Below are positions 63,197 to 64,000 of a stretch of DNA of 64,000 bases, one piece after another. The notes under the pieces were generated by a model. The model had not been told where the DNA came from, ran no database searches, and saw only the letters and a list, made by a program, of their open reading frames with translations. The position numbers were made by a program, and so were the translations under genes. How positions within the stretch are numbered: position 1 is the first letter of the stretch; each line of letters begins with the position of its first letter. Source of the DNA: Leisingera thetidis (GTDB lineage: Bacteria; Pseudomonadota; Alphaproteobacteria; Rhodobacterales; Rhodobacteraceae); NCBI RefSeq assembly GCF_025857195.1, contig NZ_CP109787.1, forward strand, positions 3,537,001 through 3,601,000. Reading direction: 5' to 3'.

Positions 63197-63500
63197 CGTT
63201 TTCCGCCCTTTTGCCAGCGTCTTCGCAGCATTCCTTGAGAATGAACCCAGCCAGAGCCTCAAGCTGCTCATAATCGGCCCGGCATATGGTGGTGCGCCCG
63301 TGGCGCACCTGTGCGACCACGCCTGCGGCGGCCAGGAATTTCAGATGATGCGCCAGGGTCGAGGGCGCAATGCCGGTTCGCTCTTGAATGTCCCCGACTG
63401 TCAGCCCGTCCTCGCCCGCCCGGATCAGGCAGCGCAGCACTTGCAGCCGTGCCTCCGACCCCATCGCGGCAAAGCCCTGCGCGGCTTCTTCCCATTGCAT
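63189..63500 (-). CDS. ArsR family regulator
   Basis: 103 residues with an ArsR winged helix (IQERTGIAPSTLAHHLKFL near residues 39-57, GRTTICRADYE wing). C-terminal cysteines in KECCED and the Cys in the wing may form the metal site. It precedes and overlaps the permease gene, so it is the likely repressor of this operon. Confidence 0.87.
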   Translation of the reverse strand: MQWEEAAQGFAAMGSEARLQVLRCLIRAGEDGLTVGDIQERTGIAPSTLAHHLKFLAAAGVVAQVRHGRTTICRADYEQLEALAGFILKECCEDAGKRAENDG

Positions 63501-63525
63501 GATGCCAGCTCCATTTGATTCGATT

Positions 63526-63535
63526 AAACTAGTTT
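63526..63535. promoter_or_regulatory. AAACTAGTTT palindrome, candidate ArsR operator
   Basis: Perfect 10-base palindrome in an AT-rich island (63513-63550), 26 bases upstream of the arsR-like start, a usual position for an ArsR site overlapping the promoter. Inference only. Confidence 0.4.
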
Positions 63536-63542
63536 TATAGTT

Positions 63543-64000
63543 TTAACTGGCATGTTTCAAGAGTGCCCTCCGGGACGCGGTCGAGAGCTGAAAGTGGATG
63601 TGATCGTCGTGCCGCGCTGCCCTGCAGCCCTGAAAGCTCAGCCTCCCGGACTGCAGCCCAAGACGAGTCTGCAAATGCGGCCCCAAGAAGATCTTTTCAA
63701 CCCGGTTGTCCGCCGCCAGCAATTGCAGCAGATGGCGGGTCCGCTCCGCGTCGATGCTCCAATCGCTCCATAGCGGCTGCAGGAGTTCCAGATCCCAGCG
63801 CAGGGTCAGCCGGTTGCGGGGGCACTCCGTCGGCCCCTGTTCAAACGCAAAATATCCGATGGGTGAACGGGTAGCCCCAGGGACGTAGCCCTCTGCGCCT
63901 GCATAGTAGAATGCAAGATCCGCCTTTCTGCCATCGTTGTGGGACAAATGCGGAAGCATCGGAAACTCCGCAAGAAAGGGAAAGTTCGCATCCAAAACCT
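63543..64000 (-). CDS. LAS-type metallopeptidase-like protein (partial)
   Basis: About 152 residues are visible and the frame is open to the right edge, so the N-terminus is probably outside the window. PHLSHNDGRKADLAFYY and the C-terminal CRAARHDDHIHFQ have the His...Asp...HxH arrangement of LAS metallopeptidases such as MepA and VanY. ATRSPIGYFAFEQ lies between. It may be a secreted or membrane-anchored murein-related protein; the signal region is not visible. Confidence 0.6.
   Translation of the reverse strand, partial: VLDANFPFLAEFPMLPHLSHNDGRKADLAFYYAGAEGYVPGATRSPIGYFAFEQGPTECPRNRLTLRWDLELLQPLWSDWSIDAERTRHLLQLLAADNRVEKIFLGPHLQTRLGLQSGRLSFQGCRAARHDDHIHFQLSTASRRALLKHAS

Noticed and set aside
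1-64000. CRISPR array, rRNA or tRNA genes
   Set aside because: No regularly spaced repeats and no tRNA-like or rRNA-like stretch was recognised when reading the gaps; a covariance-model scan was not possible here.

Overview
The window is high-GC, densely packed bacterial chromosome. Gene content points to an alphaproteobacterium of the Rhodobacteraceae, roseobacter group (Leisingera/Phaeobacter/Ruegeria-like). Supporting signs are a fused indolepyruvate ferredoxin oxidoreductase, a taurine:pyruvate aminotransferase-like protein starting MDGTFNENDL, a TupBCA importer, nadABC, a C-P lyase operon, Entner-Doudoroff genes and a CtrA-type box. The genus is an inference. No rRNA, tRNA, CRISPR array, insertion sequence or prophage gene was seen.

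Layout. 1-5.6 kb: the N-terminus of an ABC transporter running off the left edge, a DUF3307 membrane protein, an Lrp regulator divergent from fused iorAB, and a TetR regulator. 6-13.3 kb: a peptide-type ABC importer (fused ATPase, binding protein, two permeases) overlapping a family III CoA-transferase. 13.5-15.9 kb: a large MscS-type channel. 16.3-22.8 kb: a tight seven-gene operon with four glycosyltransferases, a histidine phosphatase, a polysaccharide-deacetylase-fold protein and a methyltransferase; I do not recognise its product. 22.9-30.6 kb: phnM, a DUF1045 gene, phnGHIJKL-N and phnF, without phnCDE or phnP. 30.7-32.9 kb: tupBCA. 33.2-36.7 kb: nadABC. 36.7-40.3 kb: a gtr-type O-antigen modification cassette (GT2, GtrA, methyltransferase, GtrII-like protein) behind a CtrA-like box. 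40.5-44.6 kb: a CocE/NonD hydrolase divergent from a helix-turn-helix regulator, and a CaiB/BaiF CoA-transferase. 44.7-48.6 kb: two DUF4178 proteins, a 52-residue membrane peptide, DUF350 and a membrane-anchored spermidine synthase. 48.9-52.9 kb: zwf, edd, eda. 52.9-56.0 kb: an operon for D-amino acid or acylated amino acid use. 56.4-60.9 kb: a DsbA-like protein, a BKACE/transaminase pair and the Tpa-like transaminase. 61-64 kb: an SDR, an ArsP-type permease with its ArsR regulator, and a partial LAS-type peptidase-like protein.

How the genes work together. Most of the window is catabolic or nutrient-scavenging: phosphonates, peptides, aromatic 2-oxo acids, D-amino acids, beta-keto acids and glucose by the Entner-Doudoroff route. 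Two separate loci modify the cell surface. The least described parts are the seven-gene glycosyltransferase operon, the DUF4178/DUF350/spermidine-synthase operon, and the DUF1045 protein. The DUF1045 protein carries two HxTL motifs and sits where the C-P lyase pathway needs a cyclic phosphodiesterase.
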